Assembly (NCBI GenBank): GCA_934167735.1 | Contig: CAKPLV010000053.1 | Coordinates: 1 to 6,288, forward strand | DNA: 6,288 nucleotides | Direction of reading: 5' to 3' | From: an uncultured Clostridia bacterium | Lineage (GTDB): Bacteria > Bacillota > Clostridia > TANB77 > CAG-508 | In this document: positions 1-6,119 of the stretch, one piece after another | Layout: every line of letters starts with the position of its first letter | Position numbering within the stretch: position 1 is the first letter of the stretch | Notes under the pieces: generated by a model | The model's database searches: none | What the model was told of the DNA's origin: nothing | Seen by the model: only the letters and a program-made list of their open reading frames with translations | Program-made: the position numbers and the translations under genes

Positions 1-1038
1 ATAAAATTTTATTTTGTTTTCATGTTTTTTTATTGGTTGCATTAACAATTTATTGTTTTCTATCGCTCTATTTTTGTCAACATTTTCAATCACAACAGTA
101 TCATTTATTTTTTCTAGTATTTCTTTTCCTTTTTCTGTATTAATAATAACTAAAGATATACCTTTATTTTTAGACCTTTCTTTTTGTTCTTTAGTTGCTC
201 CCCATAAATCTCCAATTATAATATCAGCATTGTGACCATTTCCTTTATACTGGCAATTATAACATGATTCTCTATACATTAATCCTTCTAGAAATGCAAC
301 TACATATTCATCACTATTAAATGACATATTTTTAGATGTTTTTCCATTTTCAAATTCGTAAACTGCCAATGGTGACTCCCAAGATATTTCTTTATTTCTA
401 AAATTCGCTTTTATCATTTTTGAATTATATTTTTTTTCGATATCACTTTTATATTTCTGCCATACACGATTTGACGGTACTCCTTCACAGATTAAAGCAC
501 AAGTATATAGGTTTTCGTTTTCACCCACATATCCTTTTACTGCTGCAATTTGACATGGAGTACCAGTAAATAATATTTTTTTATGTTTCGTTCTCTCTTT
601 TACAATCTTTACAATATCTTTTAAATCACTTTGAACATATTTTGACCCTCTCATTTTGTCTACTTCTTCTTTGGAACTAGTACATATATGAATTGGCTCC
701 ATGTTATTTGACCATATACATCCAACAATCTCTCCACCTGCTTCAATAAATATATTTGAGATTGCTGGAAATATAGCTCCAGAACTACTTTTTAAGCATT
801 CATCAATTTTCTTATTGTACATTCCATACCATTCTTTACTTAAAAGATCATTTTTTTCTTTATAATTTAAATATGGACAAGCTTTGTCACATTTTCCACA
901 TTTAATACATTTATTCTTATCAATATTGGGTACAAAAAACCCCTCTTCATTTTCAATCATTTTAATAGCTTGAACTGGACAAACATTTTCGCAATTTCGA
1001 CAGCCATAGCAATTTTTATAAAAATCAAAGTTTATCAT
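1..1038 (-). CDS. FrhB-like Fe-S/flavin oxidoreductase (coenzyme F420 hydrogenase/dehydrogenase beta-subunit family), C-terminus cut by window edge
   Basis: The reading frame is open from the ATG at 1038-1036 through 346 codons to base 1 with no stop, so the C-terminus lies outside the window. Seen: an N-terminal ferredoxin-type domain with two CxxCxxCxxxCP motifs (Cys10/13/16/20 and Cys44/47/50/54) that would bind two [4Fe-4S] clusters. A TGTPCQ motif follows at 158-163, then a CYNC pair at 259-262 leading into GDLWG at 276-280. These are hallmarks of the FrhB/FdhB family fold, which binds FAD and an iron-sulfur cluster. Known: proteins of this type occur in polysaccharide loci of anaerobes that need not make F420, and their reaction is not established to my knowledge. 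Inference: a cytoplasmic redox step on a glycan precursor, alongside the pyruvyl transferase gene 9 bases upstream. The SD AGGAG (1045-1049) lies 6 bases before the start and overlaps the upstream stop codon. Family members are usually somewhat longer, so probably a few dozen residues are missing. Confidence 0.9.
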   Translation of the reverse strand, partial: MINFDFYKNCYGCRNCENVCPVQAIKMIENEEGFFVPNIDKNKCIKCGKCDKACPYLNYKEKNDLLSKEWYGMYNKKIDECLKSSSGAIFPAISNIFIEAGGEIVGCIWSNNMEPIHICTSSKEEVDKMRGSKYVQSDLKDIVKIVKERTKHKKILFTGTPCQIAAVKGYVGENENLYTCALICEGVPSNRVWQKYKSDIEKKYNSKMIKANFRNKEISWESPLAVYEFENGKTSKNMSFNSDEYVVAFLEGLMYRESCYNCQYKGNGHNADIIIGDLWGATKEQKERSKNKGISLVIINTEKGKEILEKINDTVVIENVDKNRAIENNKLLMQPIKKHENKIKFY

Positions 1039-1047
1039 TTTGTTCTC

Positions 1048-2160
1048 CTAATCAAATATTGCCTTTTTTAAATACTTAATAGATTTCTCTCTTTCTTTAT
1101 CAATAATTTTATTTACTTTATCAAAATCTATTTCTTTATCTATTAATGAAAAATCATTAAAGTCTGTTACTCTTCGTTCTTGTAATTGTGTTAGATCTAA
1201 TATACTTTGCAATCTTGTACTAAATTTTTTTGGAAAAATGCTTAAAAATTTCTTATTAAAATTAATAGCATATGCTGTTGCATGAAATGAATCTGTTACA
1301 ACATATTCTGCATTTAAAAAATAAGAAATAAATTCTTTAATACCAGGGCAATTAACAAATTTTCCATATTTTAGCCTTTGATAGCTCACATTTGAAACTC
1401 TTATAATAGGCATTTTTTTATATTTAGATAATTTCATAACATATTTATCAAATTCAGGGTTTTTTGTGTTTAATTGATATACTAATATATATTTCATTTT
1501 ATGTTTTATATCAACTTTTAAATTTTCCCATTCCGTTTTGGTTAATAATAAGGTAGGATCCAAAACATGTTCCACATTATTTATTCCTAAATTTTCTATT
1601 ATTTCTTTAGCGCTTTTTTCTCTAACTGATATATATTTGTATTTAGATAGCATCTCTCTTGTTATATCAATTTCATTTTCATTTAGCTTATCTTTTCCAA
1701 ATGAAGCTGCATATGCAATCTTTTTTTTATCTTGTGGTACAAAATCTAAAAAGAACGCCTTTTCTATTCCTCTATTCCAATCACTGTTCCATACCTGATC
1801 TGAACCAGTACAATATACATCAGCTATTGGTAAATTTCCTTTTAATTCCTCATTTGAATAATATTTTTGTTTAGTTAAATTGATATTTTCATCAAAAAAA
1901 TCTTTAAATTTTTTGCATTGCTTTTCCACAGATGGTTTTAAAAATAATTTTCCTATAAATCTTGTAATAACATTTTTTGAAAAAATACTTGAACCATTTA
2001 TTCTATTTTCAACTAATTTTTCTTCTATTAAATCTTTTCTGTAATAATTAATAATTTCAACATTACACCCTAGATTTTCCAAAGTTTTCTGTGTTGCATA
2101 TGTTTGTAATGCAGAGCCATAATTTTTAACGTTATGAAGTGTTATCACATCAACTTTCAT
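1048..2160 (-). CDS. polysaccharide pyruvyl transferase family protein
   Basis: A complete 370-residue protein of the polysaccharide pyruvyl transferase family (GT-B-like fold; relatives include CsaB and WcaK). Characterised members move the enolpyruvyl group of phosphoenolpyruvate onto a sugar as a ketal, giving the glycan a negative charge. Seen: the N-terminal NYGSALQ loop at 13-19, GSDQVWN at 119-125, SFG at 153-155, a SVRE segment at 178-181, DPT at 201-203, and the C-terminal VTDSFHAT motif at 288-295, where the His is typical of the PEP-binding region. There is no signal peptide or membrane segment, so it acts in the cytoplasm, presumably on lipid-linked intermediates. The start is supported by AGGAGGAG (2164-2171) a few bases upstream. 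That SD overlaps the TAG stop of the preceding GT2 gene, implying translational coupling. Many family members are annotated by similarity only, so pyruvylation is a family-based prediction; the acceptor sugar cannot be read from sequence. Confidence 0.92.
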   Translation of the reverse strand: MKVDVITLHNVKNYGSALQTYATQKTLENLGCNVEIINYYRKDLIEEKLVENRINGSSIFSKNVITRFIGKLFLKPSVEKQCKKFKDFFDENINLTKQKYYSNEELKGNLPIADVYCTGSDQVWNSDWNRGIEKAFFLDFVPQDKKKIAYAASFGKDKLNENEIDITREMLSKYKYISVREKSAKEIIENLGINNVEHVLDPTLLLTKTEWENLKVDIKHKMKYILVYQLNTKNPEFDKYVMKLSKYKKMPIIRVSNVSYQRLKYGKFVNCPGIKEFISYFLNAEYVVTDSFHATAYAINFNKKFLSIFPKKFSTRLQSILDLTQLQERRVTDFNDFSLIDKEIDFDKVNKIIDKEREKSIKYLKKAIFD

Positions 2161-2169
2161 ATACTCCTC

Positions 2170-2976
2170 CTATTTTTCTTTGTATCTAATATAATTTACT
2201 TTTTTTAATAATCTCTTAGGTATCATTCCAGATAATATTGGTTTAAATATATACATATATCCCTTTGGCATAAGTTTTAGTTCTTTAAAATCTTCTAACC
2301 TTAACCAAAATTCATCTATCCTATATCTAAATTTTCTTTTGCTATATCCATACATATCTTCATTATACTGGTATAAATTTTCTTGGATATTATATCCTAT
2401 ATACCCTTTAGCATATAATCTCATAAACAAGTCATAATCTTCTGTTCTTCTTGTTTTCTTCTCAACTCTATACCCATTTACTTCATCCATGCATTTTTTT
2501 GTTAGAATCATAGCTGGATGAGGAAATTGATTTCCAAACAAAAAATCTTCTTTTTGTGGTTTCTCTTTATGTTTCCTGTATCCCCAAATACCGTCTTTAT
2601 CAAATAATTCAAGATTACATCCGACAAAATCATAGTCTTTATTTTTTTTCAAAAATTCTATTTCTTTTTCAAATCTGTCTTTTTTTGAAATATCATCATC
2701 ATCTTGTCTTGCAATATATTTTCCAGTTGCTTTTTCTAAACAATTATTTAATGATGCAGCAAGTCCCATATTTCTACTATTTCTAATTACTATAATCCTT
2801 TTATCTTTTTCTTTATATTTTAACAATATTTTTTGAATTTCTAAATTTGAAAAATCATCACAAATAATAAACTCAAAATTCTCATAAGTTTGAGTTAATA
2901 TTGATTCTATTGATTTTTTTAACATTTCAATATCTCTAGGATTATAAACTCCCATTATAACTGATATTTTATCCAT
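2170..2976 (-). CDS. GT2 family glycosyltransferase (GT-A fold)
   Basis: A complete 268-residue inverting glycosyltransferase of family GT2, predicted to add one sugar from a nucleotide-sugar donor to the lipid-linked repeat unit at the cytoplasmic membrane face. Seen: the start strand SVIMGVYN (5-12), the donor-binding ICDDFS (38-43), NMGLAASLN (69-77), the DxD metal site within ARQDDDDIS (89-97), FPHPAMI (151-157), and TEDYDL (178-183) carrying the likely catalytic acidic residues. All expected GT-A elements are present, and no transmembrane segment is evident. The C-terminal 60 residues are basic and aromatic, consistent with peripheral membrane association. The ATG overlaps the stop of the preceding broken GT2 gene by 8 bases (2969-2976), so translation is probably coupled. 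The nearest SD-like sequences are AGGA, only 2 bases before the ATG, and AAGGGA further upstream. Loss of translation of the upstream gene could therefore reduce this one. Donor and linkage are unknown. Confidence 0.94.
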   Translation of the reverse strand: MDKISVIMGVYNPRDIEMLKKSIESILTQTYENFEFIICDDFSNLEIQKILLKYKEKDKRIIVIRNSRNMGLAASLNNCLEKATGKYIARQDDDDISKKDRFEKEIEFLKKNKDYDFVGCNLELFDKDGIWGYRKHKEKPQKEDFLFGNQFPHPAMILTKKCMDEVNGYRVEKKTRRTEDYDLFMRLYAKGYIGYNIQENLYQYNEDMYGYSKRKFRYRIDEFWLRLEDFKELKLMPKGYMYIFKPILSGMIPKRLLKKVNYIRYKEK

Positions 2977-3544
2977 TTTCCTGTATATATTTCCCTTTTA
3001 TATTTTTTTTATAATCTTTAATTCCTTTATGAAAGGCTTTAAAATAATTTTTTTTATTTTCAAACAGCAATAATATTTTTAAATATTTTACCCAAACAAT
3101 AATTAATGCTCTAATACTTTTATAGTCTCGAACAACATACATTAGATTTCTTACTTGATAATACATTCTCTGTTCACTCATAAATCCATATTTATATTTT
3201 AATCCTAATATATTTTTTTCTTTTGTTATTCCAGGATTGTGTATAAGTAATGCATTATTACACTGCAAAATTTTAAATTTTTCTCTTCTTGCTCTTAAAC
3301 AGTATTCGTAATCTACAGCATCTATAAAAAATTCATCTTTAAATTTCCCAACTTTTTGATACAGTTCTAAATTCAATAAATTTCCACTTGTCATTGTCCA
3401 ATACATTTCTATTGTATCATTTTTATATTTCTTTTCTTTTTTTCTCTCTATAAGATATTTAGGAGAATAAATTATAACATCATCTCTTTCATTTTGCATA
3501 TATATATCTATTATATTGTTTGCACATTTACTATCTTGATCCAT
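2969..3544 (-). CDS. C-terminal fragment of the frameshifted GT2 glycosyltransferase (191 residues)
   Basis: This is the open frame of the C half. The first ATG (3544) is the Met of the MDQDS metal-binding motif, an internal residue in the intact family, and no convincing SD precedes it, so independent translation from here is doubtful. The in-frame codons upstream of it (NYGYKYVLT) are also family sequence, and this frame meets a TAA only near the lesion. The fragment keeps the acceptor-side motifs, including the acidic FIDAVDYEYC segment at 73-82 of the fragment, and a hydrophobic stretch near 145-157. It ends 8 bases inside the next GT2 gene. Confidence 0.45.
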   Translation of the reverse strand: MDQDSKCANNIIDIYMQNERDDVIIYSPKYLIERKKEKKYKNDTIEMYWTMTSGNLLNLELYQKVGKFKDEFFIDAVDYEYCLRARREKFKILQCNNALLIHNPGITKEKNILGLKYKYGFMSEQRMYYQVRNLMYVVRDYKSIRALIIVWVKYLKILLLFENKKNYFKAFHKGIKDYKKNIKGKYIQENG

Positions 3545-3557
3545 TGTTAATACATAT

Positions 3558-3806
3558 TTATATCCGTAATTTTATTGCACATTGTATTCCCTCATTCAAG
3601 CCTTTCCCAATACCTTGATTTTCATTTAAGCTAATATATTCTATTTTCTCATCTTTTAATTGGAATAAATCGTTTTTAATATCAGAATTATCAACAATTA
3701 TAACTTTGTCTACATATTCTATATAACTGTTAAAATTCTTTGTCAATTCATTTTTTTTTATATTATATGTTACTATAATCGCAGCTATATTATCTTTTTT
3801 TATCAT
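3558..3806 (-). CDS. N-terminal fragment of the frameshifted GT2 glycosyltransferase (82 residues)
   Basis: This is the open frame of the N half, from ATG 3806 to TAA at 3560-3558. It holds the first two beta-alpha units of the nucleotide-sugar binding domain and ends before the DxD metal site, so it cannot catalyse transfer alone. The ATG at 3806 matches the usual family start, just before the VTYN strand, but has no good SD directly in front. The strong SD lies 27 bases upstream and serves a five-codon mini-ORF in the same frame. See the combined pseudogene entry for the full reconstruction. Confidence 0.5.
   Translation of the reverse strand: MIKKDNIAAIIVTYNIKKNELTKNFNSYIEYVDKVIIVDNSDIKNDLFQLKDEKIEYISLNENQGIGKGLNEGIQCAIKLRI
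3570..3573 (-). other. Frameshift site in the GT2 gene (AAAA run, one base too many)
   Basis: On the minus strand the coding sequence reads GCA ATA AAA TTA CGG and then stops. With one A fewer it reads GCA ATA AAT TAC GGA, giving AINYGY and joining the VLTMDQDS frame. The family normally has two residues between the AI of the helix and the GY that opens the DQDS strand, so the minus-one correction fits better than adding two bases. The run is only four bases long, a modest slippage target. Confidence 0.8.
3751..3759 (-). repeat. Nine-base poly-A tract near the 5' end of the broken GT2 gene
   Basis: The coding strand has nine consecutive A residues across codons 16-19 (I-K-K-N). Homopolymers of this length can slip during replication or transcription. 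In this window the tract is in frame with the conserved motifs on both sides, so it is not the cause of the observed frameshift. Tracts of eight A residues also occur in several neighbouring genes, so base composition and Lys/Asn codons may explain it. Confidence 0.5.
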
Positions 3807-3812
3807 TTTCGG

Positions 3813-3830
3813 CTATATGATTATTATCAT
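3813..3830 (-). other. Five-codon mini-ORF (MIIII, stop) ahead of and in frame with the broken GT2 gene
   Basis: An ATG at 3830-3828 overlaps the TGA stop of the upstream GT4 gene as ATGA and follows the strong SD AAAGGAG by three bases, as a normal coupled start would. It is in the same frame as the GT2 start at 3806 but meets TAG after five codons. The GT2 ATG is six bases beyond that stop. It could be a short leader that allows re-initiation at 3806, or the scar of an early nonsense change that removed the original start. The second reading would be another lesion in the same gene. Confidence 0.5.
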
Positions 3831-3832
3831 AT
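3815..3832 (-). promoter_or_regulatory. Seven-base-pair AT-rich inverted repeat over the GT4/GT2 junction
   Basis: ATATGAT, a four-base loop AATA, then ATCATAT form a perfect 7-bp stem on the minus-strand RNA. The stem covers the mini-ORF start codon and begins one base after the SD. It is all A/T except for two G-C pairs at most and has no T-tract, so it is not a terminator. It could modestly reduce initiation at the ATG, but in so AT-rich a context it may be chance. Confidence 0.35.
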
Positions 3833-4906
3833 TCTCCTTTCGTTATATGTGTTTGAATATTTTTTTACCATATTTTCTATATTGAATCTATTTTTTATGT
3901 CATTTTTAGAATTTTTTAATATTTTTTCATTATTTTTTTTCTCAAAAACAAGGTTATTTATAATTTTTATATTTTCATTCAAATCTTTTGCAATAAATCC
4001 ATTCTCTCCATTTTTTATAACATCTCTATTTCCTATACAATCACTTACAATACATAATTTTTCCATATACATTGCTTCTAATAGAGAAATTGGTAATCCT
4101 TCCCATAAAGATGTAAGTATAAAAATATCATTTTCATTTAATGTTTTCAGTACTTCTTCTCTTGTTTTCCATCCAGTAATATTTATATTGGAACTAGTCA
4201 ATAAATTTCTTAATTCCCCATCTCCAATCCATGTGAATTTTATATTTGGAAAATTACTTGCAATTTTATTAAATAATTCTGGATTTTTTTGATAACCAAT
4301 TCTTCCAACTGTACATATTTTAGGATTTTTAAAATCAGCTTTTTCTTTTTTTAGATTTTGCGTTTCCTTTTCTATTTTATCTATATCAATCCCATTATTT
4401 ATACATATTGAATTTTTTGTTAATTTTAATGCCTCTTTATATTCTCCTTCTGAGCATCCTATAATTGTAGCATTTCTGCATGCTGCAACTTTTTCCAACA
4501 TCCAATAAATTTTTCTTTTCAAACCCGAATTGTTTTGCATAAGAAATGAAAAACCATGAGGATTATATAAAACTTTTCTTGTTTTGCAATTAACTGCAAA
4601 TCTTCCTAAAAATCCTGCTTTTGATGAATGTAAATGAACAATTTCAGGATCAACTTCTTTTACTATTTTTTTTATTTCAAAAAAAGCCTTCATATCTTTT
4701 ACAATATTTATGCTTCTTGTAAAATTATTAACTTTAATAAATTTTACTCTTTTTGAAAAATACTTTTCAAAATCTGGCAAAGTTTCGCTTCTAACTCCAT
4801 ATGCAATTGTTATATCGAATTCTTCATCAGTATTATTTACCAAATCTACCAAAAACGAAAAGACTCCACTACCGAATGCTTCAACTATATGTAATACCTT
4901 TTTCAA
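3827..4906 (-). CDS. GT4 family glycosyltransferase (GT-B fold)
   Basis: A complete 359-residue retaining glycosyltransferase of family GT4, predicted to add a sugar early in repeat-unit assembly. Seen: the N-terminal strand KKVLHIVEAFGSGV with a Gly-rich turn (2-15), HLHSSKAG (91-98), NPHG (115-118), the domain-linking NNGID (170-174), GRIGYQKNP (201-209), IGDGEL (227-232), and the donor-binding E-x7-E motif within WEGLPISLLEAM (Glu269 and Glu277). Length and motif order are typical of the family. The start codon is TTG. No ATG exists before codon 72, and the Rossmann strand must be included; SD AGAGGAG (4915-4921) sits 8 bases upstream. The TTG follows directly on the TAA of the sugar phosphotransferase gene, in the same frame. 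It therefore probably acts as the second enzyme of the pathway, on the undecaprenyl-diphosphate-sugar made by that neighbour. Donor and linkage cannot be read. Confidence 0.94.
   Translation of the reverse strand: MKKVLHIVEAFGSGVFSFLVDLVNNTDEEFDITIAYGVRSETLPDFEKYFSKRVKFIKVNNFTRSINIVKDMKAFFEIKKIVKEVDPEIVHLHSSKAGFLGRFAVNCKTRKVLYNPHGFSFLMQNNSGLKRKIYWMLEKVAACRNATIIGCSEGEYKEALKLTKNSICINNGIDIDKIEKETQNLKKEKADFKNPKICTVGRIGYQKNPELFNKIASNFPNIKFTWIGDGELRNLLTSSNINITGWKTREEVLKTLNENDIFILTSLWEGLPISLLEAMYMEKLCIVSDCIGNRDVIKNGENGFIAKDLNENIKIINNLVFEKKNNEKILKNSKNDIKNRFNIENMVKKYSNTYNERRI
3834..3840 (-). promoter_or_regulatory. Ribosome binding site AAAGGAG inside the GT4 3' end
   Basis: The SD lies within the last codons of the GT4 gene (Glu-Arg-Arg). 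It is three bases from the mini-ORF ATG at 3830 but 27 bases from the GT2 start at 3806, too far for direct use. This mismatch is what makes the GT2 start unusual. Confidence 0.6.
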
Positions 4907-5608
4907 TTACATTGCTCCTCTTCTTTTTACTACTGCTTCAATTGTTTTAAAAAACACTTTAACATCCATCTTTAAAGATAAGTTATCTATGTAAAATAGT
5001 TCCATTTGCATACGTTGTTCATAGCTTGTACAGCTTCTTCCGTTTGCAGCCCAAAATCCTGTAAGACCTGGTGTAACACTCAAAAATTTTTCTATGTTTG
5101 ATCCATATTTTTTTAATTCTTCTGCAACAACAGGTCTTGGTCCTATTATTGATAAATCACCTTTTAATATGTTTATTAATTGTGGTAATTCATCTAAACT
5201 TGTTTTTCTTATAAATTTTCCTACTTTAGTTACTCTTGGGTCATTTGATAATTTATAATTTTCTTTATATTCCTTCATCTGTTCTGGTGTAAAACTTTTT
5301 ATTAAATCTTCAGCATTATCTACCATTGATCTAAATTTATATATTTTTATAATTTTTCCGTCTTTTCCTATACGAGTATGTTTAAAAAATACTGGTCCTT
5401 TAGATTCTAATTTTATTGCTAGTGCAATTAAAGCAAATACTGGCAATAACAATACCATTGCAACTGCTGATAATGTAATATCTGTTGTTCTTTTTACAAT
5501 TTTATATGGTAAATTGCTTCCTATTAATTGTCTATAACCTTTTGTTGGAATTTTTAATATAGAAATATTATTATCAAGTATATTTTCATTCGTGATATTA
5601 ATATTCAC
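4907..5608 (-). CDS. undecaprenyl-phosphate sugar phosphotransferase (bacterial sugar transferase family), initiating enzyme
   Basis: A complete 233-residue polyprenol-phosphate hexose-1-phosphate transferase, which begins repeat-unit synthesis by moving a sugar-1-phosphate from a UDP-sugar to undecaprenyl phosphate in the inner membrane. Seen: the entry motif KRTTD (39-43), a hydrophobic segment at 46-66 with Pro56 as in the re-entrant membrane helix of this family, GPVFF (71-75), KFRSM (91-95), the catalytic Asp139-Glu140 within SLDELPQ, GPRP (156-159), PGLTGFW (180-186) and a C-terminal amphipathic region. It has the short catalytic form and lacks the four-helix N-terminal part of WbaP/CpsE-type enzymes. 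A 38-residue polar N-terminal extension precedes the membrane helix. The start is GTG with SD AAAAGGAGG eight bases upstream; no ATG occurs before codon 51. Nineteen bases separate it from the VanZ-like gene. The sugar (Glc, Gal, GalNAc or a modified one) cannot be inferred. Confidence 0.95.
   Translation of the reverse strand: MNINITNENILDNNISILKIPTKGYRQLIGSNLPYKIVKRTTDITLSAVAMVLLLPVFALIALAIKLESKGPVFFKHTRIGKDGKIIKIYKFRSMVDNAEDLIKSFTPEQMKEYKENYKLSNDPRVTKVGKFIRKTSLDELPQLINILKGDLSIIGPRPVVAEELKKYGSNIEKFLSVTPGLTGFWAANGRSCTSYEQRMQMELFYIDNLSLKMDVKVFFKTIEAVVKRRGAM
4915..4921 (-). promoter_or_regulatory. Ribosome binding site AGAGGAG that fixes the TTG start of the GT4 gene
   Basis: This SD lies inside the last codons of the sugar phosphotransferase gene, eight bases before the TTG at 4906-4904. 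It supports the non-ATG start and implies that ribosomes finishing the upstream gene feed the GT4 gene. Confidence 0.7.
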
Positions 5609-5616
5609 TTTTGTGT

Positions 5617-5625
5617 CCTCCTTTT
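5617..5625 (-). promoter_or_regulatory. Ribosome binding site AAAAGGAGG that fixes the GTG start of the sugar phosphotransferase
   Basis: A near-perfect SD eight bases before GTG 5608-5606 and just before the TAA of the VanZ-like gene in transcript order is reversed: it lies right after that stop. It is the strongest signal for a start in this stretch, and no ATG competes with it. Confidence 0.75.
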
Positions 5626-5627
5626 AT

Positions 5628-6110
5628 TTAACTCTTGTGTTTCTCTTTAAGCCATATTATAAATTTTCTAATAATTAAATATAATATAATTCCTGTAATT
5701 ATCCCTAATGTATCTATTCCTACATCAATTATACTTGCATTTCTTTTTGACACAAAAAATTGATGTATTTCATCTGTCATTGCATAGCCTGCACCAAAAG
5801 CTATACTGTAAAGTATTTTTGTTTTATTATTTTTTTCTGTTGTATAGGCATAACTGATTATTAATATTCCTCCAATAGTATATAGTGTGTAATGTGCAAT
5901 TTTTCTTATGACCTTATCTACTTGATCTATAGTTTTTTCTTCTGGCTTACTTGCTGTAACTGTTTCTAGCACAACATTTGTAACCTTTCTACTTGTATTT
6001 GTTGATTTATCTCCTTTCTCATTTGAAAATGCAAATACAACTGCCATCCAAAGGATTATTAACAAAATATTTATCATTTTTATAATTTTTATTACTTCTT
6101 TTTTTTTCAT
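5628..6110 (-). CDS. VanZ-like family membrane protein
   Basis: A 160-residue protein with four likely membrane segments (about 11-28, 75-91, 98-116, 127-148). The VanZ-family signature is clear: RKIAHYTLY (69-77), and TDEIHQFFV (112-120) followed by RNASIIDVGIDTLG (123-136). The charged residues His73, Asp113, Glu114, His116, Arg123, Asp129 and Asp133 lie near the membrane and are conserved in the family. VanZ itself gives low-level teicoplanin resistance, but the biochemical role of the wider family is not settled. As first gene of a polysaccharide operon it may assist lipid carrier or glycan handling; this is inference from position only. The ATG at 6110 has no recognisable SD; the putative promoter ends so close that the message may be leaderless. 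A second in-frame ATG (6077, codon 12) is possible but also lacks an SD. Codons 2-4 form a nine-base poly-A tract. Confidence 0.9.
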   Translation of the reverse strand: MKKKEVIKIIKMINILLIILWMAVVFAFSNEKGDKSTNTSRKVTNVVLETVTASKPEEKTIDQVDKVIRKIAHYTLYTIGGILIISYAYTTEKNNKTKILYSIAFGAGYAMTDEIHQFFVSKRNASIIDVGIDTLGIITGIILYLIIRKFIIWLKEKHKS

Positions 6111-6119
6111 TCTAAAATT

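Larger units (their letters stand above)
2969..3806 (-). pseudogene. WbbL/rhamnosyltransferase-like GT2 glycosyltransferase, broken by a one-base frameshift
   Basis: Two adjacent minus-strand frames (3806-3558 and 3544-2969) together make one GT2 enzyme like the rhamnosyltransferases of O-antigen and exopolysaccharide loci. The N half has AAIIVTYN (8-15), VIIVDNSD (35-42) and NENQGIGKGLN (61-71). The C half has MDQDS with the DxD site, TSGN, FFIDAVDYEYCLR, IHNPG and YQVRN. After AIK the first frame reads LRI and stops, while the overlapping frame encodes NYGYKYVLT directly before MDQDS, which is the expected family sequence. Removing one A from the AAAA run (3570-3573 on the plus strand) gives a continuous 278-residue protein of normal family length. 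The lesion must lie in this short segment, because conserved motifs on each side are in their own frames. A fresh mutation, phase variation and an assembly error are all possible. As written, neither half should be an active enzyme. Confidence 0.85.

Noticed and set aside
1..1038. F420-dependent hydrogenase or formate dehydrogenase subunit
   Set aside because: The family match is to the beta-subunit fold only. No catalytic hydrogenase or formate dehydrogenase subunit is nearby, and the context is glycan synthesis.
1721..1728. A8 followed by G in the pyruvyl transferase gene, resembling the dnaX slippery site A AAA AAG
   Set aside because: The gene is full length and in frame on both sides, Lys-Lys-Lys codons explain the run, and similar A8 tracts occur in several genes here.
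3558..3580. Programmed ribosomal frameshift joining the two GT2 halves
   Set aside because: The join needs a plus-one shift and the site (ATA AAA TTA) is no known slippery sequence. There is no SD-like stimulator or downstream structure in sight, so mutation or assembly error is simpler.
3849..4292. Long plus-strand open frame opposite the GT4 gene
   Set aside because: It is Phe/Ser/Ile-rich with no domain, has no clear SD, and lies fully antisense to a gene with strong GT4 motifs. The other plus-strand frames (14-235, 1538-1798, 1659-1874, 2556-2786, 4710-4994) fail in the same way.
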